From assembly GCF_902459565.1 (NCBI RefSeq), contig NZ_CABPSN010000002.1, forward strand, positions 558,001-622,000: a DNA stretch of 64,000 nt. The letters are read 5' to 3'. The notes under the pieces were generated by a model. The model was not told the DNA's origin and ran no database searches. It saw nothing but the letters and a program-made list of their open reading frames with translations. Of the stretch, positions 46,603-54,142 are shown in pieces. Both the position numbers and the translations under genes were made by a program. This DNA is from Pandoraea aquatica (GTDB taxonomy: Bacteria; Pseudomonadota; Gammaproteobacteria; Burkholderiales; Burkholderiaceae). Within the stretch, counting starts at the first letter, position 1; each line of letters opens with the position of its first letter.

Positions 46603-47633
46603 ACGCACTCCCCATTCCCCAATTTCGCGTGTTCACGGGCGAGCAGATCGACACTGTCGTTCGCCACGGAAGGCGTGCCATTCTCGAGATCGTCGAAGCA
46701 GCGTATCGCGCGCATCACCGGGGCCAGACAGTGAATCCGGAGAGCCAGTTTCTCCGGTTTCCCGACGCGCAGCGCAATCGCATCATCGCGCTGCCAGCGC
46801 ATATTCGTGGAAGCGGCGAAGACTGCGAGGGTGTGACCGGCATCAAATGGATTTCGAGTTTCCCGGAGAACATCGAGCGCGGCGTGCCGAGGGCGTCTGC
46901 GGTGCTGATCCTCAACGATGCAGCGACGGGATACCCGATGGCCTGCATGGAAGCGAGCATCATCAGCGCGGCCCGCACGGCAGCGAGTGCCATCAGCGCA
47001 CTGCGATGCCTCGCGCGTGACGACGCATCTCGTCCTCGACGTGTAGCGTTTATCGGCGCGGGGGTGATTGCACGCCATGTCGCAGAGTGTTTGGCACTGG
47101 CGGAGCTGAGCATCGACGAGGTCATGGTGCATGACCTGAGCATCGGATACGCCGAGTCGCTTGCGAGTCGAATCGAAACACACATCGGGTTGAAGGCTCG
47201 CGCCGAAGCGTCGCTGGAAATCGCGATTCGCGATTCGGACATCATCGTTTTCACGACCACGGCGGTGTCTCCGCATATTGAAGACCCCGAATGGTTTGCA
47301 CACTGTCCGATCGTGTTGCATCTGTCGTTGCGGGATCTCGCGCCTTCGATTGTGATGGCGTCGCACAACGTGGTCGACGATATCGACCATTGCTTGCGCG
47401 CCTCGACGTCGCTTCATCTCACCGAAATCGCGACGGGCCATCGACGCTTCGTCACGACATCACTGCCGCACTTGCTGAGCGGCGGCGAGCCGCCGATGCG
47501 CAATCGGCCCATCGTGTTTTCTCCTTTCGGACTTGGCATTCTCGACATCGCCGTCGGACGCTGGGTCTACGAGTGTCTGGCTGCCGAGCAGGCACCCGTC
47601 CCCCGCTTTTTCTTTGATTTGCAACGCGCATGA
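46599..47633 (+). CDS. sbnB: SbnB-like 2,3-diaminopropionate synthase (ornithine cyclodeaminase family)
   Basis: A 344-residue NAD-dependent enzyme of the ornithine cyclodeaminase/mu-crystallin family. SbnB oxidatively splits the SbnA product into L-2,3-diaminopropionate and 2-oxoglutarate. Seen here: FRVFTGEQIDTVV, the substrate loop GVTGIKWISSFPEN, the dinucleotide motif VAFIGAGVIARHV and FSPFGLGILDIAVG near the end. The ATGA overlap with sbnA and a second ATGA overlap with the next gene show tight coupling. Its only known role beside an SbnA is diaminopropionate supply. Confidence 0.88.
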   Translation: MNALPIPQFRVFTGEQIDTVVRHGRRAILEIVEAAYRAHHRGQTVNPESQFLRFPDAQRNRIIALPAHIRGSGEDCEGVTGIKWISSFPENIERGVPRASAVLILNDAATGYPMACMEASIISAARTAASAISALRCLARDDASRPRRVAFIGAGVIARHVAECLALAELSIDEVMVHDLSIGYAESLASRIETHIGLKARAEASLEIAIRDSDIIVFTTTAVSPHIEDPEWFAHCPIVLHLSLRDLAPSIVMASHNVVDDIDHCLRASTSLHLTEIATGHRRFVTTSLPHLLSGGEPPMRNRPIVFSPFGLGILDIAVGRWVYECLAAEQAPVPRFFFDLQRA

Positions 47634-49111
47634 CCACAGCTTCCACCGCTTCATTTTGCCCCTCATCATCATCGGATCAACATACTTCGCCCGTGCCTGC
47701 GGGGTTCGCGGACGTCCTCGTCGGGCTGCAATATGGCGATGAAGGAAAGGCGAAAATCATCGACGCCCTCGCTCCCGGGTATGACGTGATCGCCCGATTC
47801 AACGGCGGGGCCAACGCGGGTCACACCATCGACACCCCGCAAGGGCGCATCGCGCTAAAGCAATTGCCGTCCGGTGTATTTCACCCTCACACAACGCTGT
47901 ATATCGGCTCGGGATGTGCCATCAATCCATGGAAGTTGGCGGACGAGATTAGTCAATTGCGCGAGATGGGCATCACCCTTGAAGGACGACTTCACATCAG
48001 TGCGCGAGCGGCATTGGTGCAGCCGCATCACATTGCGATGGATCGTCGCAATGGCGACACGATTGGCACGACCGGTAACGGTATCGGCCCGTGTTACGCA
48101 GACCGCGCTTTGCGGGTTCGCAACGATATGCGCGTGAATCTGATGCTGGGCGATCTGATCGCGAACGAATCCGAGGCCGTGGTTTCGATGCGAAACGTCT
48201 TCTCGCGCATGGTCAACGCGGAGGGCGGTACCTCGCCGTGGATGGCCGAAATGTCCGATCTGCTAAGGGACTTGCCGCAGGTAGCAGCATCCTTGCGCCC
48301 GTACCTCCAGGTGGATCGTGGATGGCTCACGAATCGTGTCAAGGCGGGCGCTAGCGTGTTGTTCGAAGGCGCGCAGTCGGTGTTGCTCGACGTCGTCGAG
48401 GGAAGTCAGCCCTATGTCACGTCGAGCCACACGGTACCAGCCTTCGCGTATGTGGGCGGCGATCTTTCGCCGAAGTACCACCGACGGACGATCGGTGTCG
48501 CAAAAGCCATCATGTCGCGCGTGGGACGTGGGCCATTTCCTTCGGAGCTTGGCGGCGAGCGCTCCGCACAGTATTGCCACGACGCGTCCCGGTTGCGCAT
48601 CGGAAAAGCCGAGGAGCAGTCACGTTTTTCCGTCGATACGTTGCTTCGCTCCAGCGATCCGTTCGACGTCGGTACGGCGCTTCGCATGCTTACAGCCGAG
48701 TACGGAACGGGCACCGGGCGGCCCCGCCGTATCGGCATGCTCGATCTCGCCCAGTTGAGAGACGTCATCAGAACGCACGCAGTGGACTGCGTGTATCTCA
48801 ACAAGGTGGACTGTCTCTCGCACTACGCAAAGTCGACTTATCAGGGCGTGCCGATGCGGGTACATCGCGATGTCCTGACAGCGGATGCCATGCCGGATGT
48901 TCTGGTCTACCCCGGCCTCACCGAGCAGTCGCTCGACCAGGGACGGGAAGGGATGCTGGATGCCGCTATGCACGGCTTTGTCGACTTCATCGAACGTCAC
49001 ATCGGGGCTCCCTTGGCCGGGCTGGGGCTCGGGCCTGAACGAGCCAGTCTGGTGTCGTTGGCCCCGCATCCCGTAGCACCCGTCGCGTCATCGATGCCTC
49101 ATGACGGATAA
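47630..49111 (+). CDS. Adenylosuccinate synthetase (PurA) paralogue
   Basis: A 493-residue PurA-family protein, longer than the usual 430 because of a 25-residue N-terminal extension and inserts. Key parts are retained: QYGDEGKAKIID (catalytic Asp and Lys), NAGHT (catalytic His), the GTP-specific NKVD, and EGAQ and YVTSS of the IMP site. Against E. coli PurA, from memory, GKGK is GKAK, TTGRGIGP is TTGNGIGP, and the aspartate loop TTGRRRR is GTGRPRR. It may be an inhibitor-tolerant copy giving self-resistance, or a ligase redirected to a new carbonyl/amine pair. No PurB follows. It overlaps both neighbours. Confidence 0.85.
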   Translation: MTTASTASFCPSSSSDQHTSPVPAGFADVLVGLQYGDEGKAKIIDALAPGYDVIARFNGGANAGHTIDTPQGRIALKQLPSGVFHPHTTLYIGSGCAINPWKLADEISQLREMGITLEGRLHISARAALVQPHHIAMDRRNGDTIGTTGNGIGPCYADRALRVRNDMRVNLMLGDLIANESEAVVSMRNVFSRMVNAEGGTSPWMAEMSDLLRDLPQVAASLRPYLQVDRGWLTNRVKAGASVLFEGAQSVLLDVVEGSQPYVTSSHTVPAFAYVGGDLSPKYHRRTIGVAKAIMSRVGRGPFPSELGGERSAQYCHDASRLRIGKAEEQSRFSVDTLLRSSDPFDVGTALRMLTAEYGTGTGRPRRIGMLDLAQLRDVIRTHAVDCVYLNKVDCLSHYAKSTYQGVPMRVHRDVLTADAMPDVLVYPGLTEQSLDQGREGMLDAAMHGFVDFIERHIGAPLAGLGLGPERASLVSLAPHPVAPVASSMPHDG

Positions 49112-50063
49112 GCAGTCCCGCATCGGCACGGACGGTGTTTCCGGCGGACACAGTGCACCCGCATTTGAGCGGAAACCTTGGCGAGAGGTTGCGGCAGTTA
49201 CCCGCTGTGCTACGGAGTTGCCGTTCCCGCCGCTGCTGCCCGGACATCTGTTCTTCAATGTGTCGCTCATGCCGTATGCGACGCATCCGTTAGTCTGCGC
49301 GCAAGGTCAGGCGGTGCGGCAGCGGTTGAGTGCACTGCGTCTCGGAGACTATCTGAACAAAACGGAACGGGTCGAGTTGTTCATCGTCAACCGGGCCATT
49401 GAGCAGATGCTCGACAGGGCGGAAATCATGGCCGTGAGTCGCGACGACTTGCTGGCGATCTACACGGACGAGGGCTTCCACACCTGGATGATGGAGCGCT
49501 TCCGATTACAGATGTTGCGTGTGACGGGGCACGTCATGGAGAAGCGAACCTCTCAGAGCGTTGCGCGGGTGCTGGCTCTGTGCGAATCGGCTTCTCCGGC
49601 GTATGCGGGCGTCGCAAGCATTGCCGCGGCGACGGTGACGGAGACGTTGATTACGGGAACATTGCGTCAGGCGGGCGCGGGCGACGAGATTTACCCGCCG
49701 GTGCACACGCTGCTCTCTGAGCATGGTGCCGATGAGATGCGGCATCAGGCAGCGTTCGTTCACTTCGCGAGCGAGTGGGTGCCTGAGCTTTCGGTCGATG
49801 AGCGCGAATGCCTCGATCAACTGTTGCCGGACCTGATGATGGCATTTCTTGCACCCGAGATCGCAACGTGGCGGGAGCATCTCGTTGCCATTGGGCTCGG
49901 CGAGCCTGAGGCCGATCGGGTGCTGCTGGAGAGCATCGATCCGTTGGCGGTGGGCGTGCAGATGATGGAGGCGGCGCGGGTGCCACGTCGTCTTTTCGAA
50001 CGCCTGGGACTGTCATGCGCAGAACGGTTTGCGCAACAGGCGAGCCGGTGGCGGCCACCTTGA
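49101..50063 (+). CDS. AurF-like diiron N-oxygenase
   Basis: A 320-residue helical diiron protein of the AurF/CmlI group. The iron ligands can be placed: a Glu in TERVELF or AIEQM, DEGFH (ExxH), a Glu in TVTETLITG, and HGADEMRH (HxxxExxH). The spacing matches p-aminobenzoate N-oxygenase. These enzymes oxidise amines to hydroxylamines, nitroso or nitro groups. In this context an amino group of diaminopropionate or a derivative is the likely substrate. The start overlaps the PurA-like stop by 11 bases. The island carries a flavin-reductase-like gene that could help supply electrons. Confidence 0.85.
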   Translation: MTDKQSRIGTDGVSGGHSAPAFERKPWREVAAVTRCATELPFPPLLPGHLFFNVSLMPYATHPLVCAQGQAVRQRLSALRLGDYLNKTERVELFIVNRAIEQMLDRAEIMAVSRDDLLAIYTDEGFHTWMMERFRLQMLRVTGHVMEKRTSQSVARVLALCESASPAYAGVASIAAATVTETLITGTLRQAGAGDEIYPPVHTLLSEHGADEMRHQAAFVHFASEWVPELSVDERECLDQLLPDLMMAFLAPEIATWREHLVAIGLGEPEADRVLLESIDPLAVGVQMMEAARVPRRLFERLGLSCAERFAQQASRWRPP

Positions 50064-50172
50064 TTGTGTCGCGCGATGGGACTTAAGCGCGAAGTCTTCG
50101 CAACGCGCGAGACGGATGAGGAAGTTTGAGCAAGATCGAACAAGGTTGAGGAACGGCGATCAGGAGGGACAT

Positions 50173-51219
50173 GTGACGTGTCATTGGCTTGCGCCCGATT
50201 TGACGATGAGTGCCCCGGACTACCGGGCGTTACTGAGTGCGGCGTTGTCGTTCAAGCGCCGATATCCCCTGCATACCGAGGGGGCGCTTCGTGACAGAAC
50301 GATCTACTTTCTCTTCTACAACGCGTCGCTGCGCACACGCAGCAGTTTCCAGACCGGGCTGGCGAGGTTGGGAGGGAACGCCATCGTCCTCGATCCGCAC
50401 GCAGGGATTTACACGCCCGCGCTCCCCGATGCGGAGATCCCCTACACGACAGAACGTGTGGCCGACGTCGCGCGGGTGCTGTCGTCCTACGGCGACGCGA
50501 TAGCGATTCGCATGTACGGCGCGCCCGCAGGCTGGGTGTACGGCGCGGCACACCGGCATCTTGAAGCGTTCGCCGAGTGGAGTCAGGTGCCGGTCATCAA
50601 CATGGAGTGCGACCGGTTTCATCCGTGTCAGGCGCTCGCAGATGTGATGACGCTACGCGAACAACTGGGCGGACTCACCGGGCGGAAGCTGTGCATCAGT
50701 TGGGCTTACTCGGGAAGCTGGCACAAACCCGTCGCGGTGCCGCAAAGTCTGCTGCTCGCCGCCGTCAAGACCGGGATGGATGTGACGCTCGCTTATCCGC
50801 CGCCGTTTGCGCTTGATTCTCACGTCATGGCGGCCGCCGCGCAGTTTGCTGGGCAGACGGGCGCGAGGATTCGCGTGACGCACGACTTGCGCGACGGCGT
50901 GACAGGCGCGCACGCCGTCTACGCCAAGTCGTGGTGCAGCCTGAACCATTTGCCGCAGCACTCAGGCGAAGCCGTCGACGAAGCCGGCATGCATGCAGTA
51001 TTCGAACGACATCGCGATTGGTGCGTAGACGCGGACATCATGCGTCTGGCCGCGCCGAATGCCGGCTATCTCCATTGCTTGCCGGTGGACCGGGGGCAGG
51101 AAGTGTCGGATGACGTCGTGGAAAGCCCGGCATCGTGGGTGTTCCGGCAAGCGGAGAACCGGCTGCATGCGCAAAACGCCGTGATGGCGCATCTGCTGAA
51201 TCCGGGGAGTCTGACGTGA
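50173..51219 (+). CDS. N-acetylornithine/ornithine carbamoyltransferase-like enzyme
   Basis: A 348-residue carbamoyltransferase closest in pattern to N-acetyl/N-succinyl-ornithine carbamoyltransferases: the carbamoyl-phosphate motif is NASLRTRSSF, then HPCQALADVMTL, YAKSWCSLNHLP and LHCLPVDRG. The start is GTG 50173 behind AGGAGGG; an ATG two bases earlier hits a stop at once. No other arginine gene is present, so it probably carbamoylates an amine or hydroxylamine of a diaminopropionate intermediate. The 109-base gap before it is the largest inside the first part of the island. The stop overlaps the next ATG (TGATG). Confidence 0.85.
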   Translation: MTCHWLAPDLTMSAPDYRALLSAALSFKRRYPLHTEGALRDRTIYFLFYNASLRTRSSFQTGLARLGGNAIVLDPHAGIYTPALPDAEIPYTTERVADVARVLSSYGDAIAIRMYGAPAGWVYGAAHRHLEAFAEWSQVPVINMECDRFHPCQALADVMTLREQLGGLTGRKLCISWAYSGSWHKPVAVPQSLLLAAVKTGMDVTLAYPPPFALDSHVMAAAAQFAGQTGARIRVTHDLRDGVTGAHAVYAKSWCSLNHLPQHSGEAVDEAGMHAVFERHRDWCVDADIMRLAAPNAGYLHCLPVDRGQEVSDDVVESPASWVFRQAENRLHAQNAVMAHLLNPGSLT

Positions 51220-52475
51220 TGCCATCGTTCTCTTATCGCTATGCCTGCGTGCGTTGCGCGACCCCGCAGACATGGGGGGCGATTCGCTATCGATGCCACG
51301 TGTGTGGTCAGAACCTGCGCATCCAGCGCAAGGCGAATGCAAACGCGCCGTCGGCGACGGATATCGTGACGGCGTTCCAGGAGAGTGAGACGGAGGGTAT
51401 GTGGCGATACGTTGCCCTGTTACCCGTCGAAGCGCATTGGGGCAGCCGGCTGCGCGTCGGCGGAACCCCCCTGATCGATTGCGGGGACGATGGTGGCGTC
51501 CGGCTTCGGATCAAGGACGAAGCGCGTAATCCCAGTGGTTCGCTGAAGGACCGGGCTACCGAGCTGGTATTGGCCATCGCAAAAAGCGTGGGGTGCAAGG
51601 GCGCAGTGACGGCGTCGACCGGCAACGCAGGCGCGTCGCTCGCGTGCATTGCTGCCTCGCAGGCCATGGCCGCAACAGTCGTGGTGCCCGCGAGTACTCC
51701 CTTGGCGAAGCTGGCGCAGATTCGGGCGTACGGCGCGAACGTCTGCGAGATCGGGGGGACCTACGACGACGCCTTCGAGATTGCCGAACGAATGGCCGAC
51801 GACACGCTCGTGTGCTGTCGGAACACCGGTGTGAACCCGTTCACGCGGGAGGGCAAGAAGACGTGTGCCTACGAGATTGCCGAAGCCATGGCGTGGCGTG
51901 TTCCCGACTGGGTCATCGTGCCGACGGGCGACGGCAACATTCTGTCGGGCATTGCGGCGGGATTTCTCGACCTGTTTGCGCTGGGCATCACATCGGGGAT
52001 TCCGCGTCTGATGGCCGCACAGGCCGACAGTTCTGACAGCATCGCCCGCGACTGGACGGCGCACGACGAGACGATGGCGTTACCGGTGTCGCCCACGGCC
52101 GTTGCGCCGAATACCGTGGCCGACAGTCTCTCGGTCAGTCGACCGCGAGATCACTTTGCTGCGCTGCATGCCCTTCGAGCCACGCGCGGCACTTGTGTGG
52201 TGGTGAACGACGAGTGCATTGCCGCCGCGTCGCGCACGCTCGCACAACACTTCGGTCTTTGGTATGAACCGTCGACGGCCGCAGGTTACGCCGCACTGCA
52301 AATGGGTGTCGCCAGCGGGTGTATCCCGTCGGGGGCGGACGTGGTGCTACTTGGCACCGGTAGCGGACTGAAGTCGCCGCAATCCTTCAATGGCGTGGCC
52401 GAGCCGCTCGCGGTACTGCCGGATTGTCGTGCGCCCGGCGACGATGGCCGTTTGCATCGCGGGACATGCCCATGA
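51219..52475 (+). CDS. Threonine-synthase-like PLP enzyme with zinc ribbon
   Basis: A 418-residue fold-type II PLP enzyme. The N terminus has two CxxC pairs (YACVRC and CHVCGQ), a small zinc ribbon seen in one class of threonine synthases. The PLP lysine is in NPSGSLKDRA, the phosphate-binding loop in TASTGNAGASLA, and PTGDGNILSGIAAG and LLGTGSGLKSP follow. Threonine synthase works on O-phosphohomoserine; an accessory copy here more likely performs a beta- or gamma-replacement or elimination on a pathway intermediate, or on O-phosphoserine. It overlaps both neighbours (TGATG and ATGA). Confidence 0.85.
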   Translation: MPSFSYRYACVRCATPQTWGAIRYRCHVCGQNLRIQRKANANAPSATDIVTAFQESETEGMWRYVALLPVEAHWGSRLRVGGTPLIDCGDDGGVRLRIKDEARNPSGSLKDRATELVLAIAKSVGCKGAVTASTGNAGASLACIAASQAMAATVVVPASTPLAKLAQIRAYGANVCEIGGTYDDAFEIAERMADDTLVCCRNTGVNPFTREGKKTCAYEIAEAMAWRVPDWVIVPTGDGNILSGIAAGFLDLFALGITSGIPRLMAAQADSSDSIARDWTAHDETMALPVSPTAVAPNTVADSLSVSRPRDHFAALHALRATRGTCVVVNDECIAAASRTLAQHFGLWYEPSTAAGYAALQMGVASGCIPSGADVVLLGTGSGLKSPQSFNGVAEPLAVLPDCRAPGDDGRLHRGTCP

Positions 52476-53440
52476 GTGCGCTGTCAGGCATGGACGTCAT
52501 CGTCGTAGGCGCGGGTGTGAGTGGGCTGACGACAGCAGTGGCGATGTCGCTGGCGGGTTGTCGCGTCACCATTCTCGCGGCCGAGGGGCCGTCGCAAACG
52601 ACGTCGGCGTTAGCGGCGGCGATCTGGCATCCGTTCTATCAGGCCCCCGATCTCGTCTATCTGGCGCGCGCGCGGCACACGTATGCCACGATGCATCGCT
52701 TGTCATCGGATGCTTCGTCCGGGGTGAGGATGAGGCCGTTGACCGAATATTTTCGACGCGACGCCGGCGTGCCCTGGTGGGCAGAATGCACCGGCGGTCT
52801 GTGCCGGGTGCCGCCGGAGCGTGTGCCGTCGCGCTTCGCCTGCGCCTACCGCATGGACGTGCCGGTCGCCGCCACATCGACCTACCTGTGCTATCTGATG
52901 AACATGTTCCTTGAACTGGGCGGGCGGTTCGTGCCGCGTCGTGTCGAGGGTCTGGCGTCATTGCTCGACGAGGTCGAGGTGGTGGTGAATTGCTGTGGCT
53001 TCGGCAGTCGCCAGTTCGGCGACGACGCCTTGTCGCTGTCGCGCGCGGTTGTGTTGCGAGCCACGCGTGACGACGCCGTACAAGGGTGTTTCATCGATGA
53101 CTCTGATCCTTTCGCACCGACGTACATCGTCGAGCGCGACGACGACATCGTCCTCGGCGGCACGGCAGAGCCCGACCTGACATCCACGGTCATCGGTCAA
53201 CGACAGATCGATGACATCGTGCATCGGTGCACACGACTCTGCGAGGGCGTTGCGGCCCTGCGTGTCATCGATGCGCGCGTCGGATTTCGTCCGGTGCGTC
53301 ATTCGCCGCGTGTTGTCCGGGACGAGCGGTACAGGCGCTTGCTGCACAACTATGGGCACGGAGGGGGTGGTTTCACCTTGTCTTGGGGATGTGCGAACGA
53401 CATCGTGCGACTCGCGGGCGGGGTGGCGAGCGACGGATGA
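52472..53440 (+). CDS. D-amino-acid oxidase family FAD enzyme
   Basis: A 322-residue FAD enzyme. The Rossmann motif is VIVVGAGVSGLTTAVAMSLAG, and the DAAO signature LLHNYGHGGGGFTLSWGCA lies near the C terminus. The carboxylate-binding arginine is probably in VGFRPVRHSPR and an active-site tyrosine in TYIVER, as in D-amino-acid oxidase rather than glycine oxidase. It would oxidise an amino acid or amine to an imine or keto acid with hydrogen peroxide release. In the pathway it could tailor the alpha-carbon or remove a D-isomer. ATG 52472 overlaps the preceding stop by four bases. Confidence 0.87.
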   Translation: MSALSGMDVIVVGAGVSGLTTAVAMSLAGCRVTILAAEGPSQTTSALAAAIWHPFYQAPDLVYLARARHTYATMHRLSSDASSGVRMRPLTEYFRRDAGVPWWAECTGGLCRVPPERVPSRFACAYRMDVPVAATSTYLCYLMNMFLELGGRFVPRRVEGLASLLDEVEVVVNCCGFGSRQFGDDALSLSRAVVLRATRDDAVQGCFIDDSDPFAPTYIVERDDDIVLGGTAEPDLTSTVIGQRQIDDIVHRCTRLCEGVAALRVIDARVGFRPVRHSPRVVRDERYRRLLHNYGHGGGGFTLSWGCANDIVRLAGGVASDG

Positions 53441-53497
53441 GCGTTCTCGCACCGTATGCATCACGCATCACCAAACGCAACTGCGTAAGGAGACCCG

Positions 53498-54142
53498 ATG
53501 GAACTGAACCCGGCGACGCTGGACGAGACGCGCATCTACAACTTCATGATGAGCACGATACTCCCGCGTCCGATTGCGTGGGTGAGTACGGTCGATGCGC
53601 TGGGGCGCTCGAACCTCGCGCCGTACGCGTACTTCATGGGCGTGTGTTGTGTGCCGATGACGGTGCTGTTCTGTCCTGTAGTGCCGCCGCAGCCAAGGCG
53701 AAAGAAAGACACACTGCACAACATCGAGGCGGTGCCGGAGTTCGTCGTGAACGTGGCGAGCACGTCGTGCATCGATGCCGTGAATCTCTCGGCGGCACCG
53801 TTGCCCCCCGGGGAGTCGGAATTCGATCTCACGGGCATGACGCCGGTGCCGTCGTCGCGGGTGCGGCCCCCGCGCGTTCGTGAGGCGTCCGTCGCCTTCG
53901 AGTGTGAGGTGCGCGACATCATCGAGATCAGTGCGGCACCCGGCGGTGGATGGGTCGTGCTCGGCACAGTGCTTGCCGCACACGTAGACGACGCGCTGCT
54001 CGATCCCGTGACGTGTCATGTCGACTTGCATGCCCTCAGTCCGGTGGGGCGTCTTGGCGGCGGCGCGTTCGTGAATGCCGCCACCGATACGTTCACGTTG
54101 ACACGCTACAAGACGCTTGCCGATCTTGCGTCGCGAAAGTGA
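53498..54142 (+). CDS. Flavin reductase-like FMN-binding split-barrel protein
   Basis: A 214-residue protein of the flavin reductase/DIM6-NTAB type. The FMN-binding region is ILPRPIAWVSTVDALGRSNLAPYAYFMGV, and KDTLHNIEAVPEFVVNVAS and VVLGTVLAAHVDD match the family. It may supply reduced flavin or electrons to the diiron oxygenase, or act as an oxidoreductase itself. AAGGAG precedes ATG 53498, 57 bases after the oxidase stop. Its 3' end overlaps the convergent luxR gene by 50 bases. Confidence 0.85.
   Translation: MELNPATLDETRIYNFMMSTILPRPIAWVSTVDALGRSNLAPYAYFMGVCCVPMTVLFCPVVPPQPRRKKDTLHNIEAVPEFVVNVASTSCIDAVNLSAAPLPPGESEFDLTGMTPVPSSRVRPPRVREASVAFECEVRDIIEISAAPGGGWVVLGTVLAAHVDDALLDPVTCHVDLHALSPVGRLGGGAFVNAATDTFTLTRYKTLADLASRK

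Noticed and set aside
45475-47633. Siderophore (staphyloferrin B-like) cluster
   Set aside because: SbnA and SbnB alone suggest this, but no NIS synthetase, decarboxylase, citrate synthase, exporter or TonB receptor is present, and the other enzymes do not fit a siderophore.
50173-51219. Housekeeping arginine-pathway carbamoyltransferase (argF)
   Set aside because: The gene is embedded by overlap in the island, has no other arg gene near it, and resembles the acetyl/succinyl-ornithine type rather than standard ArgF.
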